A DNA stretch of 64,000 bases, from positions 434,001 to 498,000 of the forward strand of contig NZ_JAJEJV010000004.1 in assembly GCF_021390675.1 (NCBI RefSeq). The letters are read 5' to 3'. Position numbers and translations under genes: made by a program. Below the pieces are notes generated by a model that worked only from the letters and a program-made list of their open reading frames with translations, made no database searches and was not told the DNA's origin. Source of the stretch: Dyella sp. 2HG41-7 (GTDB lineage: Bacteria > Pseudomonadota > Gammaproteobacteria > Xanthomonadales > Rhodanobacteraceae). This document shows positions 35,387 through 43,351 of the stretch, piece after piece; position 1 is the stretch's first letter, and the number at the start of each line of letters is the position of its first letter.

Positions 35387-37066
35387 ATGACACCTTTGGT
35401 TATCGGCGTTACGAGTCATCGCAATATCGCCGCATCGGAAATCGAGCCGATCCGCCAACGCGTCCGCGCGTTTTTTGCGCAATTGCATGCTGATTTCCCA
35501 TCCTTGCCAATCGTCGTGCTGTCTTCGTTGGCGGAAGGCGGCGATCAGCTGTTCGCATCCGAAGCCGTCGCGGCGGGCGCGCGCCTGGTGGTGCCGTTGC
35601 CGTTGCCACGCGACATGTATGTCGAAGATTTCGCCGACACCGCCGTGCGCGCGCAGTTCGAGGCGTTGATCGAGCAAGCCGAAGTGATTCGCCTGCCACT
35701 GCTGAAAAGCCAGCCGCGCGAAGAGCTGCAAGCGCACGGCGAAGCGCGCAATCGCCAATACGCGAAAGCGGGCGTGTTTATCGCCAGTCATGCGCACATT
35801 CTGGTCACCATCTGGGACGGCAAAGACTCCGGTCGACTCGGCGGCACCGGGCAAATCGTCAAGTACTACTTGCACGGCTCGTTGCCCGGCATCAGCGAAT
35901 ATGCACGCCAGGCGCGACATATCCTTAGCGGCGGCGACGAACATCTGCTCTATCACATCGTCTGCTCGCGCGAAGGCGAAAACGGTCAGGTCGCACCCGG
36001 CTTGTCGCCCTTGCAAACGCATTGGCGCACCGGTGACGACATCTCGCCCGACGCCAACATGCCCGAAGAATTCGAGCTGATGATCCAGCATATGGTCGAA
36101 TTCAACGAGGACTGCGCCAAATACGAAACGGACATCGACGCAACTGCGCCATCGACCAAGTTGGACATGATCACCATGGACAACATCGATCGACTGTTTC
36201 GATCCGCCGACTGGCTGGCGCTGCACTTTCAAAAGCGCGTGCTCCTCGCGCTGCGCATCACCTTTACGCTGGCGGCGCTGATGGGCATCGCGTTTACGTT
36301 CTACGCGCACCTTACGCAGCAGGACAATATGATCTATTTCTTCCTGCTGCTGTTTGCCGGCGGCGGCGTGGTCGCGGCGTTGGCGCGTCGGCGCGAATGG
36401 CATCGCAAATACCTGGATTACCGCGCGCTGGCCGAAGGATTGCGCATCCAGCTTTATTGGCGACGCGCCGGCATTTCCAAAGACACCGATCACGAATTCG
36501 CGCACGACAACTTTCTGCAAAAGCAGAACATCGAGCTGGGCTGGATTCGCAATGTGATGCGCGCTGTGGGTCTGCAGCCGCACAAAAAGCTGGAGCCCGA
36601 TGCGCTCAATCGCGTTATCAGCGAATGGGTGGGTGAATCGGGTCGGTCAGGGCAATTGCACTATTTCGAGCGCAAGACCGAAGAGAAGGCAGGCGTGCAT
36701 CATCTGACGGAAATCATCGGCTCCGTCAGTTTATGGGTGGGCATCGCCATTAGCGTGTTCTTGGCGATCTTCGCGCTGAAGCTGCCGGAACTCACTAAGA
36801 CGACCTTGGTGATGATCATGGCCGTTTTCTCCATCGTCGCCGCCGTGCGCGAGGCGTATGCGTATCGCAAAGCCGATAAAGAGTTGATTCGGCAATACCG
36901 GTTTATGCAGCGCATTTTCAGTGGCGCGCGCGCCGCGCTCGACCGCACCAACGATCCGTCGGAAAAGCGCAGTATTCTGCGTGCGCTGGGCGACGCGGCG
37001 CTGACCGAGCATGCGGAGTGGACGCTGATGCGTCGCGAGCGGCAGGTGGAGCACAGCAAGTTTTAA
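35387..37066 (+). CDS. SLOG-domain protein with four C-terminal membrane helices (SLATT-like)
   Basis: ATG 35387 with AGAGG upstream; the frame is open from 35261 but without a site. Residues 1-200 look like a SLOG nucleotide-binding Rossmann domain: VIGVTSHRNIAASE, VVLSSLAEGGDQLFASEAV, GARLVVPLPLP, ILVTIWDGKDSGRLGGTGQI. The C-terminal half has four hydrophobic helices (about 283-305, 315-335, 440-465, 474-495) separated by a cytoplasmic helical domain, like the SLATT/4TM regions paired with SLOG sensors. Family knowledge: SLOG binds NAD- or nucleotide-derived signals and the partner helices are proposed to form pores, as in immune effectors. A standalone gene; no cyclase was found nearby. 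Confidence 0.75.
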   Translation: MTPLVIGVTSHRNIAASEIEPIRQRVRAFFAQLHADFPSLPIVVLSSLAEGGDQLFASEAVAAGARLVVPLPLPRDMYVEDFADTAVRAQFEALIEQAEVIRLPLLKSQPREELQAHGEARNRQYAKAGVFIASHAHILVTIWDGKDSGRLGGTGQIVKYYLHGSLPGISEYARQARHILSGGDEHLLYHIVCSREGENGQVAPGLSPLQTHWRTGDDISPDANMPEEFELMIQHMVEFNEDCAKYETDIDATAPSTKLDMITMDNIDRLFRSADWLALHFQKRVLLALRITFTLAALMGIAFTFYAHLTQQDNMIYFFLLLFAGGGVVAALARRREWHRKYLDYRALAEGLRIQLYWRRAGISKDTDHEFAHDNFLQKQNIELGWIRNVMRAVGLQPHKKLEPDALNRVISEWVGESGRSGQLHYFERKTEEKAGVHHLTEIIGSVSLWVGIAISVFLAIFALKLPELTKTTLVMIMAVFSIVAAVREAYAYRKADKELIRQYRFMQRIFSGARAALDRTNDPSEKRSILRALGDAALTEHAEWTLMRRERQVEHSKF

Positions 37067-37120
37067 GTCAGAATCAAAGCAAGCAAACCCTCACACTTTC
37101 TCCAAACACCAACCGCGCCT

Positions 37121-37207
37121 CACCGTCGCCCCAGCGAACGCTGGGGCCCAGCGACTTTAGCCCGCAAAGATCAAAGACACTGGGCCCCGGCCTTCGCCGG
37201 GGCGACG
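37121..37207 (+). repeat. Dispersed palindromic repeat R1
   Basis: CGTCGCCCC..GGGGCCCAG at one end and CTGGGCCCCGG..GGGGCGACG at the other flank a core with AAAGATCAAAGACA. The whole can fold into a long hairpin. Inverted relative to R2. Confidence 0.8.
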
Positions 37208-37308
37208 AAATACTTCTTGGCAGGCGGCGAAACATTTTTAGTGCGCTTCGATGTTGCGCCAGGTAGGTTCCAGAAGTTGCATTGATTAGAGCAAGCCTAC
37301 TCACACCT

Positions 37309-37397
37309 CACCGTCGCCCCGGCGCAAGCCGGGGCCCAGTGTCTTTGATCTTTGCGAGCGTAAAGTCGCTGGGCCCCGGCCTTCGCCGGGGCGACGG
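37309..37397 (-). repeat. Dispersed palindromic repeat R2
   Basis: Same family as R1, in opposite orientation: the core reads TGTCTTTGATCTTTGCG. Ends CCGTCGCCCCGGCG and CGCCGGGGCGACGG are complementary. Confidence 0.8.
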
Positions 37398-37513
37398 AAA
37401 ATTGGCAAGTGAAGGAGCATTTTTGAGATCGCCGTGGATGCTGCGCAAACGACCATGTTGGCTAAGATAAGCAAATCCTTCGCCAGGTTGATGCGCTTGC
37501 CCGCCGGAACGCC

Positions 37514-38629
37514 ATGACATTCTGGATCTTCATCTACTTCGCCGGCGCCCTGCAGGCCGCGCTTTTAGCGTTGACGCTGTGGCGACAACTGGCGAACCGC
37601 GCCGCCAATCACTTGCTCGCCGTATGGGTGGGTTTGTCGGGGCTGGATCTGGCCGTAAAGGCAATGTACTGGCACGAGCTGTCACCGGAATGGTTCCGCG
37701 CCTACCGCTTCGTCGCGCTGTTTCCGTTTCTCTACGGCAGCCTGTTCTATCTATATGTGCGCGCACTGGTAGAAGAACGTAAGTTCCGCGTGCGCGACAC
37801 GATGCACCTGCTCGGCTTTATCGTCATGCTGGTGCTCAACGGTTACGTTTTCGTCGGCAGCCACGCGCTGTTGCAATCGCTGTCGCAACGCTGGATCGCC
37901 GGCGAGCGCGCCGTCGGCGCATGGTTCGATGTGCCGTTGTTTCTCTATAGCTTGTCGTATGTGGTGGCGGCGTTGCTGCTGGTACGCGGCTATCGACAAC
38001 GATTGCGCGAGCGTCGCTCCGATGCGGATCGTTTGTCGTTGCGCTGGATCGACGCCATGGCAGGTTTCCAGATCGTGATCTGGACGCTCGCTGTCGTGCA
38101 GGCGTTGGTGTATCTGCCGATCTTCAACTACGGCTTGTTGTTCGGTTTGGTGGCTGCGTGGGTGTGCATGGTGGGCTGGTTCAGTCTCGGCCAACCGCCG
38201 GTGTCGGCCGAACCGCCTATTGTTCCCGCGCAGAACGAACGCGATGCGGAGTCGACTGCCGATACCGCGCGCTACGCCGACGTCGAGACGCGCCTTACGC
38301 AACTGATGAGTGGCGATGCACCGCTCTACTTCGAACCGGCGCTCACCATCGGCCAAGTCGCCAAGCGCAGCGGCTACCCGGAATATCTCGTCTCTGCCGT
38401 GATCAATCGACGCCTCGGCGGCAGCTTCTGCGATTACGTCAATCGCTTGCGCGTGGAGGCCGTGCGCGAGCGGCTGGCGAATCCCGCCGAGCCGCGCACG
38501 ATTCTCGATCTTGCGTATGCCTGCGGCTTTACGTCGAAGTCCACCTTCAACGCCGCTTTCAAACGCCAAGTCGGCGATACGCCCAGCAACTACCGCCGAC
38601 AACGCACTGCCAGCGAACCCGTTACCTGA
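37514..38629 (+). CDS. Membrane-anchored AraC-family transcriptional regulator
   Basis: 371 residues. About seven hydrophobic helices in residues 1-225 (IFIYFAGALQAALLALTLW, LLGFIVMLVLNGYVFVGSHA, YSLSYVVAALLLV and others), then a linker and a C-terminal AraC helix-turn-helix pair (LTIGQVAKRSGYPEYLVSAV; ILDLAYACGFTSKSTFNAAF; PSNYRR). This is the membrane-tethered AraC type that senses envelope or extracellular cues. Its last 8 bp overlap the convergent serine-hydrolase gene. Target unknown. Confidence 0.9.
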   Translation: MTFWIFIYFAGALQAALLALTLWRQLANRAANHLLAVWVGLSGLDLAVKAMYWHELSPEWFRAYRFVALFPFLYGSLFYLYVRALVEERKFRVRDTMHLLGFIVMLVLNGYVFVGSHALLQSLSQRWIAGERAVGAWFDVPLFLYSLSYVVAALLLVRGYRQRLRERRSDADRLSLRWIDAMAGFQIVIWTLAVVQALVYLPIFNYGLLFGLVAAWVCMVGWFSLGQPPVSAEPPIVPAQNERDAESTADTARYADVETRLTQLMSGDAPLYFEPALTIGQVAKRSGYPEYLVSAVINRRLGGSFCDYVNRLRVEAVRERLANPAEPRTILDLAYACGFTSKSTFNAAFKRQVGDTPSNYRRQRTASEPVT

Positions 38630-40019
38630 TCGCAACCGCGCTCGACGCTTCGCGATGCAGCGCGGCGATGATTGCCGCCGTCACATCGCCGATACCGGTG
38701 CCGCCGCCTTGCACGCTCAAGCCCATCCGCACGACCACCAAATGCTCGGACGGCACGATGATCACGTACTGGCCGAACGCGCCGCGCGCGTAATACATGT
38801 CTTTCGGCAACTGCGGTATGCCCCACGGCGCATCCCACACCGGCACGCTGCCGGTATTCACCAGATTGGTCCAAAAGCCCGCGCCATAACCGGTGTCCAG
38901 CGTTTGCGAGTGCGCGTAATCCGCCCAACCCTCAGGCAGGATGCGTTTGCCGTCGACCACGCCATCATCCAGATACAGCTGACCGAAGCGCGCCAGATCG
39001 CGCGCCGATGCATACATAAAACCGGAACCGAGCAGCGTGCCGCTGGCGTCGGTTTCGATTACCGAATGATGCATGCCGAGCGGCGCAAACAACTCGTTGC
39101 GCACAAACGACTCCGCGCCAACCGCCGTGTTGCCGCTCGCGTCGCCGATCAATTTCGACAGCACCGCATAGCTGAGATTGCCGTACGCCCAGTGCGTGCC
39201 CGGCGCATGATCGAGCGGCATATGCGTGGCGTAAGCCGCCGTATCCGATTCGGCAAACCACATATGCGTGGCGAGGCTCACCGGCCCGTTGGTTTCGTCA
39301 AACGGCAGTCCGCTATCCATGCGCAGCAATTGATCCACCGTTACCGGGTGATGCGTATCGCTGGACGATGACCAATCCGCAATCGGCGCCGGCTGATTCG
39401 CCTGCAACTTGCCTTGACGAACCAGAATGCCGATCAACGCCTGCGTCACCGACTTGGTCACCGAATGCGCCCAGATCGGGGTTTCCGGTCCGTAACCCGG
39501 AGCGTAACGCTCCGCGATCAACTTCCCGTCGTGCATCACCACAATCGCCTTCGTCTGGCGGAGATGCTTCGGGTCCGGCTCGGCGAACGCCCGCGCCAGC
39601 GCCGCATCGATCGCCGGATCGGTCGGCGCGATCACCTGCGAACCGAAGCCATCCGGCACGTTTTGCTCGCCGAGCGATGTCGTCTCCGGCAGCGGATCAT
39701 CACCAAGCTCAAGCACGCAACCCAGTCCCTGTCGGTACTGCGACCGCGCGTGAAAGGTGTCCAGCACGCTCGTCAGCACCTCGCCGTGCGAACGATCCAC
39801 CGAATAGCGCACCGCCCAGGCGATACCGCCCATCAACGGCCGCTGCTCCTGCGCAAACACCATGTCCGGGTCCACCCGCGACACAAACGCCGCCGCGCAC
39901 ACCGACTGGCTGACCGAACTCGCCGCCACATGCAGCGCCTCTCGATTGCACCACACAAACACGCAGCCGGCGACCACCACCACCACCAGGCTCGACAACA
40001 GGACTCGGACGACTTTCAC
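38622..40019 (-). CDS. Serine hydrolase of the class C beta-lactamase family
   Basis: GTG 40019 with GGAG eight bases upstream is preferred to 40082. An N-terminal membrane anchor (VVRVLLSSLVVVVVAGCVF, possibly a lipobox VVAGC) precedes a PBP/class C-like domain: HSVTKSVTQALIG (SxxK, Ser near 184), YGNLSY (YxN, near 278), MYASARDLARFGQLYLDDG. The third motif is not an obvious KTG. Typically an esterase or D-amino-acid peptidase; true lactamase activity is not implied. Convergent with the AraC gene. Confidence 0.87.
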   Translation of the reverse strand: MKVVRVLLSSLVVVVVAGCVFVWCNREALHVAASSVSQSVCAAAFVSRVDPDMVFAQEQRPLMGGIAWAVRYSVDRSHGEVLTSVLDTFHARSQYRQGLGCVLELGDDPLPETTSLGEQNVPDGFGSQVIAPTDPAIDAALARAFAEPDPKHLRQTKAIVVMHDGKLIAERYAPGYGPETPIWAHSVTKSVTQALIGILVRQGKLQANQPAPIADWSSSSDTHHPVTVDQLLRMDSGLPFDETNGPVSLATHMWFAESDTAAYATHMPLDHAPGTHWAYGNLSYAVLSKLIGDASGNTAVGAESFVRNELFAPLGMHHSVIETDASGTLLGSGFMYASARDLARFGQLYLDDGVVDGKRILPEGWADYAHSQTLDTGYGAGFWTNLVNTGSVPVWDAPWGIPQLPKDMYYARGAFGQYVIIVPSEHLVVVRMGLSVQGGGTGIGDVTAAIIAALHREASSAVAIR

Positions 40020-40160
40020 GGCGCACACTCCAGTACGGGGAAGGCCGCAGAATGAAGGTCCAGCGCCATCCGGTCGTCCCATCCGGCCGATCCGTACGCC
40101 TGGACGGCGAATTCGGAGCTTGTACGGGCTTTTCGGACGTGGCGACTGGCTAAAGATTGA

Positions 40161-40469
40161 TCAGGTCGCAGGAATGCGCCGTGCATAGGCGATAAAGAAC
40201 GCCGTGGCCGCAAAGTACGCAAACCGGATCGGCATCTCGCCCCCGGCCGCCGTCAACACCGCCGCAATCGCGTACACGATGATCAAGACGATGGCGGCGG
40301 GGCGTTCCGACTTTTCGAACAGCAGGGCGGCGATGGCCACCAACTCGACGCTCGCCAACACCAGCATATGAACGTCATGCCCCGCGTACCCCGACACCAG
40401 GGTCTTCACGGTCACCCACGCGATAAACGCACAGTAGGACCAACGCAACAACTGAAGATGCCAATTCAT
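40161..40469 (-). CDS. Small integral membrane protein
   Basis: 102 residues beginning ATG 40469 behind GGAGG. Three to four hydrophobic helices (YCAFIAWVTVKTLVSGYAG, MLVLASVELVAIAALLF, AAIVLIIVYAIAAVLTAA, FAYFAATAFFIAYA), DoxX-like in size but not firmly assignable. Its start overlaps the previous stop (ATGA), so translation is coupled within a three-gene operon (41096 to 40161). Confidence 0.75.
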   Translation of the reverse strand: MNWHLQLLRWSYCAFIAWVTVKTLVSGYAGHDVHMLVLASVELVAIAALLFEKSERPAAIVLIIVYAIAAVLTAAGGEMPIRFAYFAATAFFIAYARRIPAT

Positions 40470-40852
40470 GTACGTGCCTCCGGCAACACAAAGGTTTGGC
40501 GCGCGGCGTCGGAGCGAAGCCGCTCGTCGGAGTACCACCGCTTAAGCACCGACTTATCCAGCAAGTCGGCGTTGCGCTCCTGGAACTGCGCGAAATCCGC
40601 GTCAGAGTCCCGCTGCATGCGTTCGGCGATCAGCGACAGAAACGCCACGCTGATGGTCTCGTGATACACGCGGCCGAGCCCGGCGCTGGCCGTCATCGTC
40701 TTCAGCGCGTTGCAGAACAGAGACGCGGCGGTGAGAAAGTCGTGGCGCTTCAGCAGTTCGAAGCCAACGCGCAGATGATCCACGTGCCGGAAATGCGCAA
40801 GCTCAAGCTTGTGCTTGAGAAACGCATCCAGCAGCGGCGTGGAATCAGTCAC
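40466..40852 (-). CDS. Conserved hypothetical protein in a coupled operon
   Basis: Started at GTG 40852, which overlaps the end of the preceding gene, giving 128 residues: DSTPLLDAFLKHKLELAHFR, HVDHLRVGFELLKRHDFLTA, an Ala-rich helix and YHETISVAFLSLIAERM. All-helical, cytoplasmic, with His and Glu residues spaced as if on helices. Family not recognised. The overlaps on both sides (8 bp upstream, ATGA downstream) show tight coupling, supporting a real gene. Confidence 0.7.
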   Translation of the reverse strand: MTDSTPLLDAFLKHKLELAHFRHVDHLRVGFELLKRHDFLTAASLFCNALKTMTASAGLGRVYHETISVAFLSLIAERMQRDSDADFAQFQERNADLLDKSVLKRWYSDERLRSDAARQTFVLPEART

Positions 40853-41096
40853 GGGGCGGCTCGCGCAGGTGATGCGCGTCCTCGGACGTAAGGTCCAAGC
40901 CATAAACCACCTTCAGCCGCTCGATTTGCTCCCGCGTCTCCTTGGAGAACGGCGACTTGCCTTCGAAAGCGTGCAGCACGATGCCCTCGATCACGTCGCC
41001 CAGCGAGAGATCGAGATACTCCGCCAGCCCCTTTAAGACTTTCAGCGTGCGTTTTTCCAGCCGTACGCCGGTCTGAATGCGTTCGATGTCTTTCAT
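40845..41096 (-). CDS. Small putative ribbon-helix-helix DNA-binding protein
   Basis: 83 residues: IQTGVRLEKRTLKVLKGLAEYLDLSLGDVIEGIVLHAFEG resembles a CopG/Arc ribbon-helix-helix (a short strand TGVRLEK, then two helices). The C-terminal tail is charged. First gene of a three-gene operon, divergent from an XRE regulator, with a 14-bp palindrome between. It may autoregulate; the DNA-binding role is inferred from the fold pattern only. Confidence 0.65.
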   Translation of the reverse strand: MKDIERIQTGVRLEKRTLKVLKGLAEYLDLSLGDVIEGIVLHAFEGKSPFSKETREQIERLKVVYGLDLTSEDAHHLREPPRD

Positions 41097-41112
41097 GCCA
41101 AAATGCTACCAC

Positions 41113-41126
41113 GGTACATATGTACC
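41113..41126. promoter_or_regulatory. Perfect 14-bp palindromic operator
   Basis: GGTACATATGTACC lies 17 bp from the small-gene operon start and about 90 bp from the divergent XRE start, so it could control either. Confidence 0.55.
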
Positions 41127-41214
41127 AAACAAGGTGGCCCGCCACAGGTAAGGGTTCTGATCGCGCCGGTCACGCGGTACTGTCGGCAGCTCGCCGAACA
41201 GGAGATCGAGCAAG

Positions 41215-42042
41215 GTGACGTCCCCTTCGAAAGACATGCCTTCCCCCATCGGCCGGCTGCTGCGCGAGTGGCGGGCAGCGCGGCGCATGAGTCAGCTGGA
41301 TCTGGCGTTGGAAGCGGAGGTGTCCGCGCGACATTTGAGCTGCATCGAAACCGGCAAATCGAAGGCGAGCAAGGACGTGATCGGGCGACTCGCCGACGCA
41401 CTGGGTATGCCGCTGCGCGAACGCAACGTGCTGATCCGCGCCGGTGGATTCGCCACCGAATTCTCCGAAACCCCGCTAATCACACCCACGCTCGACCGGA
41501 TGCGCGACGCCATCGCGCTGATCCTTCGCCATCAAGAACCGTATCCCGCCTTTGTCGTCAGCCGCCATTGGGAAGTGCTGCACGCCAACGACGCGGCAAT
41601 GCGCATCAACCATTTTCTGATGCAAGGCCGACCGTTGCGGCATACCAACTTGCTGCATCAAGTATTCGATCCCGAAGACTTCCGCCCCGTGATCGTCAAC
41701 TGGCAGGAAGTGGCGGGACGCTTTATCCGTCATCTGCACGATGTGGTGACCAGCGTGCCCACCGACGACCACTCGCGCCGTTTGTTGGAAGAATTGCTCG
41801 TCTATCCCGACGTGCCATCGCATTGGCGTTCCATGGACGCAAGCGAGGGCATAACGCCCGTGCTCAATCTCGTGTTCCGCAGCTCGGTCGGCGAATTGCG
41901 CTTCTTCGAAACGATGACCACCTTTATCGATCCGCGCGATGTGACGTTGGAAGAGTTGCGCATCGAATGCTGCTTCCCCGCCGACGAAAAAACCGCCGCC
42001 TTCTGCCAACACCTGCGCGAGACATCGCAAGCCGCCGCCTAA
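41215..42042 (+). CDS. XRE-family regulator with MmyB-like ligand domain
   Basis: GTG 41215 is taken as the start (GGAG 12 bases upstream); ATG 41236 is a possible alternative. Helix-turn-helix LREWRAARRMSQLDLALEAE then VSARHLSCIETGKSKASKD, followed by an MmyB-like domain (AFVVSRHWEVLHAND, NLLHQVFDPEDFRPVI, ELRIECCFPADEKTAAF). Clear paralog of the regulator at 32852. Divergent from the three-gene operon, which is its likely target, and followed 84 bp later by an NTF2-like gene. Confidence 0.9.
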   Translation: MTSPSKDMPSPIGRLLREWRAARRMSQLDLALEAEVSARHLSCIETGKSKASKDVIGRLADALGMPLRERNVLIRAGGFATEFSETPLITPTLDRMRDAIALILRHQEPYPAFVVSRHWEVLHANDAAMRINHFLMQGRPLRHTNLLHQVFDPEDFRPVIVNWQEVAGRFIRHLHDVVTSVPTDDHSRRLLEELLVYPDVPSHWRSMDASEGITPVLNLVFRSSVGELRFFETMTTFIDPRDVTLEELRIECCFPADEKTAAFCQHLRETSQAAA

Positions 42043-42125
42043 CGCGCCGATATGACCTCCCAGGTCATTGCGCCGCCACGCTGCCGAATTACCTTTGCAT
42101 CAACACATCCAGCAAAGGAAAGGCC

Positions 42126-42578
42126 ATGCGGTTATCACGATGGAGTGGGGCGATTTGCGCGGCGTTGATCGCGACGCAGGTTCACGCGGGGCAGGAAGTT
42201 GGCGACTATCGCGGGTTGCCTCAAGATCTCGCTGCGGCGGCGACGGCCTACGATCTCGCGCAATTCAAATCCGATCGCGCGGAACTCGAACGGTTGCTCG
42301 CCGACGATTATGTGTTGGCAAATGCGAATGGGGAGAATCAAACCAAGGCGCAAGACATTGCCGATGCCGTAGCGCCGGGAAGCAAGACGACGTATGTCGC
42401 GATTACCCAACAAGTGCGCAAGGTGTGGCCGAATGGCGCCGTATTAGGTGGGATGGTGGATGCGAAAGGGTTTAATCGCGGGAAGGCGTTTACGATGCGG
42501 GCGCGGTTTGTGGATGTTTGGGCGAAGCGTGATGGGAGGTGGCAGGTGATTTTTACGCAAGTGAATAGCGCACCATAA
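42126..42578 (+). CDS. Secreted NTF2-like (DUF4440/SnoaL-type) protein
   Basis: ATG 42126 after AGGAAAGG; signal peptide WSGAICAALIATQVHAGQ. The mature 130 residues form a cystatin/NTF2-like alpha+beta barrel: AAATAYDLAQFKSDRAELERLLADDYVLANANGE has the usual DxxAL-DDY pattern, and ends RFVDVWAKRDGRWQVIFTQ. Such proteins bind small hydrophobic ligands or act as isomerases; none is indicated. It follows an XRE regulator and precedes a palindromic repeat. Confidence 0.82.
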   Translation: MRLSRWSGAICAALIATQVHAGQEVGDYRGLPQDLAAAATAYDLAQFKSDRAELERLLADDYVLANANGENQTKAQDIADAVAPGSKTTYVAITQQVRKVWPNGAVLGGMVDAKGFNRGKAFTMRARFVDVWAKRDGRWQVIFTQVNSAP

Positions 42579-42605
42579 ATCGCCGCAGTCTTTGTCCCTA
42601 CCTCA

Positions 42606-42722
42606 CGTCATTCCGGCGAAGGCCGGAATCCAGTGAAGTACGCTGTGCGAAGCACACAAAATCGATTTTGAGTGCTGCGCACTACGTACTAGTACTGGAT
42701 TCCGGCCTTCGCCGGAATGACG
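42606..42722. repeat. Dispersed palindromic repeat R3
   Basis: CGTCATTCCGGCGAAGGCCGG (first arm) and its complement at the end enclose ATCCAGTG and a variable centre. This is the CATTCCGG variant of the R1/R2 family, located between convergent genes. Confidence 0.8.
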
Positions 42723-42760
42723 AGAGGAGGACAGGGGAATCCCAAGCGCAGGTGTTGTCC

Positions 42761-43165
42761 TCAAAAATCCGACTTCCCAAACCGCGCCACACCTTGGTTG
42801 AAACCCGGCGGATCAAGCGTCGTCAGATCAAGATCAACCGGCGTCCCAATCCAATGCGCCAACGTCGTGTGATCCGCTAAATCATCATCCGTCAACGGAT
42901 GCACCAACGCACGAAACCCCGACGCCTCGATAAAACTACACACCGCAGGTAACGCTTCTTTCGTGAAATGAATTTCAAACTGCGGAATCGGATGCGGCCC
43001 CGCTTTCCCTTCCGTCGGTCGCCCCACAAACAACAACTGCGGAATCTTCCCCGACGTCATGCATTCGCGCAGCAACGCGCGCGCGGTGTCAGCCAGTTCG
43101 CGCTGCGAATGCTCGAAATAAATATGCGCGTGATACGGCGCGTCATGGTCGTTTACTGCGTTCAT
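42761..43165 (-). CDS. DOPA 4,5-dioxygenase family protein
   Basis: ATG 43165 with GGAG seven bases upstream gives 134 residues; the frame extends to 43237. Family motifs: APYHAHIYFEH near the start, IPQLLFVGRPTEGKAGPHPIPQFEIHF in the middle (split here by function: metal-binding His in YHAHIYF and HPIPQFEIHF), and a C-terminal DHTTLAHWIG. These small enzymes are Fe-dependent extradiol ring-cleavers or uncharacterised relatives. Divergent from a LysR gene, the likely regulator. Confidence 0.82.
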   Translation of the reverse strand: MNAVNDHDAPYHAHIYFEHSQRELADTARALLRECMTSGKIPQLLFVGRPTEGKAGPHPIPQFEIHFTKEALPAVCSFIEASGFRALVHPLTDDDLADHTTLAHWIGTPVDLDLTTLDPPGFNQGVARFGKSDF

Positions 43166-43322
43166 TCCAGCTCCGTTCGGTCGCTTGTAGAACACCCTGC
43201 GATCCACGCAGGGTAGATCGAGCTGAAAGTTTGGCACGTCGCCCTCCCGGGAAATGCGCGCCGGAGCCGGCGGCGCGTCATAGTGCGCGTCTTGCCGAGG
43301 TTGATAAATATGGGATGATTTG

Positions 43323-43343
43323 ACCCATTCGAAACCTATGGGT
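43323..43343. promoter_or_regulatory. LysR-box candidate
   Basis: ACCCAT-TCGAAACCT-ATGGGT lies 9 bp upstream of the LysR start in the divergent promoter. Symmetric with a 9-bp spacer, fitting LysR autoregulation. Confidence 0.5.
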
Positions 43344-43351
43344 TTTTAATC

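Larger units (their letters stand above)
37067..37513. other. Intergenic region made largely of two palindromic repeats
   Basis: No gene. Two inverted copies of a CCGG-rich palindromic repeat (37121-37207 and 37309-37397) are separated by about 100 bp; the AraC promoter is presumably in the last 110 bp. Confidence 0.7.
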
